Of a stretch of DNA of 16,222 bases, positions 15,418 to 16,222 are shown piece by piece. Position 1 is the stretch's first letter. Every line of letters starts with the position of its first letter. A model generated the notes under the pieces. It made no database searches and was not told the DNA's origin. It saw only the letters and a program-made list of their open reading frames with translations. Source of the stretch: Caldisericia bacterium (lineage in GTDB: Bacteria > Caldisericota > Caldisericia > UBA6126 > JAGPKI01); contig JAGPKI010000007.1 of the NCBI GenBank assembly GCA_018054005.1, positions 7,978 to 24,199 of the forward strand. Direction: 5' to 3'. The position numbers and the translations under genes are program-made.

Positions 15418-16050
15418 ATGCCTGAGCGAGTAAGTCCAACAAGAATGAAGCTTCTTGAGACAAAAAAGCGTCATTCTGTTGCAGTTAGAGGGCACAAACT
15501 TCTTAAGGAAAAATTAGAAGCTCTCGTTAGAGAGTTACTAATTTTAACAAAAGAATTTGAAAAGCAGGAAAAGCTTGTAAGCGTGAAGCTTCCTTCATTT
15601 TTTAATAGATTACTTCTATTTAGATCAACAATTACAGATTATGACATGGAAGAAATAATTAATTCTTACTCTATAAAACTCAATATTGCTATGACTTACA
15701 GAAATTTAATGAATATAAACTTACCATCAATTAAAATTTTAAAAGAGGAAACAAAATATGACTTTTCAAATAAAGGGATAAGTCCAATGTTTGACCTAAT
15801 ATTTATTGAATATAATGATCTTATTGCAGAATTGTTTAAACTTGCAGAAATTGAAGCTTCAATTTATGCTCTTTCAAATGTTATTGAACTAACAAGAAGA
15901 AGAGTTAATGCATTAGAATACGTTATGATACCTGAATTAGGGAAAATTATAAAAGATATAACTTCAAAACTTGACGAAAATGAAAGATCGAGCATTATAA
16001 GATTGATGAAAATTAAGGAAATGCTCTCTTCTAAGAAAAATTCAACTTGA
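15418..16050 (+). CDS. atpD: V/A-type ATPase subunit D (central rotor shaft)
   Basis: Central shaft that rotates inside A3B3. The 210-residue protein has the family hallmarks: the N-terminal helix VSPTRMKLLETKKRHSVAVR with RGHKLLKEKLEAL (residues 5-36) and a C-terminal helix with RRRVNALEYVMIPEL (160-174) and ENERSSIIRLMKIKE (187-201). These two helices form the antiparallel coiled coil. A shorter, less conserved segment lies between them. An AAAGAG site sits eight bases before the ATG, overlapping the end of the B gene. It is the last gene of the cluster. Its stop codon lies inside a short palindrome. Confidence 0.96.
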   Translation: MPERVSPTRMKLLETKKRHSVAVRGHKLLKEKLEALVRELLILTKEFEKQEKLVSVKLPSFFNRLLLFRSTITDYDMEEIINSYSIKLNIAMTYRNLMNINLPSIKILKEETKYDFSNKGISPMFDLIFIEYNDLIAELFKLAEIEASIYALSNVIELTRRRVNALEYVMIPELGKIIKDITSKLDENERSSIIRLMKIKEMLSSKKNST

Positions 16051-16055
16051 ATTTT
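16037..16055. repeat. Palindrome across the subunit D stop codon
   Basis: AAAATTCAA (16037-16045) and TTGAATTTT (16047-16055) are exact complements with one base between, and the TGA stop (16048-16050) lies in the second arm. As RNA it could fold into a 7-bp A/U-rich stem with a five-base loop. It is too A/U-rich, and lacks a following U-tract, to be called an intrinsic terminator with confidence. It might protect the mRNA end or be chance. Confidence 0.3.
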
Positions 16056-16113
16056 AGGCTTCTAATAAAATAATTATATTAATAAGTTATTTAACCTGAC
16101 TTTACAAATTATT

Positions 16114-16182
16114 TAACTGTATGTATTTAATAATCTGATAGATTCTAATTGAACTTTAGTTTAAAAATGTAAAATACAGTTA
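16114..16182. repeat. Inverted repeat (9-bp arms) in the 3' non-coding tail
   Basis: TAACTGTAT (16114-16122) is the exact reverse complement of ATACAGTTA (16174-16182). Between them sits a smaller hairpin, AATCT-GAT-AGATT (16132-16144). Together they could form a two-level stem in the RNA or a binding site for a dimeric regulator. In A+T-rich DNA of this length one 9-bp match by chance is not unlikely. Confidence 0.25.
16149..16175 (+). promoter_or_regulatory. Candidate promoter for a gene beyond the window (weak)
   Basis: TTGAAC at 16149-16154 and TAAAAT at 16170-16175 resemble -35 and -10 boxes, but the spacer is only 15 bp. One arm of the 16114-16182 inverted repeat begins inside the -10 box. 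No gene start is visible after it within the window. Confidence 0.2.
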
Positions 16183-16222
16183 TCTACGAAATTACTTATC
16201 TTTTAAGAGTTAATTATTTAAT

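Larger units (their letters stand above)
16051..16222. other. Non-coding tail after the ATPase cluster
   Basis: About 170 very A+T-rich bases without an open frame of note. They contain the inverted repeats and promoter candidate listed separately, plus a direct repeat TTATTTAAC at 16087-16095 and 16109-16117 (22-base period). No GC-rich terminator stem is seen, so how transcription ends after subunit D is not evident. Confidence 0.5.

Noticed and set aside
1..16222. Searched by eye for tRNA or rRNA genes, CRISPR repeats, IS ends, phage or toxin genes and frameshifted genes
   Set aside because: None seen. Every gene is intact and the non-coding space is too small to hold such elements, except the short ends of the window.

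Overview
The window is one uninterrupted run of 15 genes, all on the + strand, filling bases 148 to 16050. About 150 non-coding bases precede the first gene and about 170 follow the last. The DNA is very A+T-rich (roughly 30 % G+C by eye; mostly AGA for Arg, many ATA for Ile). The gene set is bacterial: acetate kinase, a complete GatCAB amidotransferase, a bacterial PHP-type PolX and a V/A-type ATPase, with Shine-Dalgarno sites and ATG, GTG and TTG starts. It suggests a low-GC, probably anaerobic, fermentative bacterium. I cannot name the phylum from this stretch.

Layout. 1-147: leader with one short inverted repeat and a weak promoter candidate. 148-1353: acetate kinase (ackA). 1354-4457: gatC, gatA and gatB, the three subunits of the tRNA-dependent amidotransferase. 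4450-6183: polX, a family X DNA polymerase with an intact PHP nuclease domain. 6180-7637: a PLP-dependent Orn/Lys/Arg decarboxylase of the SpeA type. 7663-16050: a nine-gene V/A-type ATPase cluster in the order G-I-K-E-C-F-A-B-D, the order known from Thermus and close to the Enterococcus ntp operon. 16051-16222: A+T-rich tail without a gene, holding several short inverted repeats.

The genes are packed extremely tightly. Seven junctions overlap (by 4, 8 or 11 bases) and the largest gap is 25 bases, between the decarboxylase and the ATPase genes. This looks like one long operon, or two operons fused end to end, although sequence alone cannot prove a single transcript. Functionally it joins ATP production by substrate-level phosphorylation (AckA), Gln/Asn-tRNA formation (GatCAB), DNA repair (PolX), polyamine or acid-stress chemistry (decarboxylase) and ATP-driven ion pumping.

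The proteolipid K carries every residue that forms the Na+ site in the Enterococcus hirae rotor ring, and it has one carboxylate per four-helix subunit. The enzyme is therefore best read as a Na+-translocating ATPase, probably working as a pump.

I saw no tRNA, rRNA, CRISPR, IS element or phage gene, and no clearly undescribed system. The points worth following are the Na+ signature, the unusual superoperon, the repeated 8-base gene overlaps, the short divergent subunit C and the small inverted repeats at both ends.
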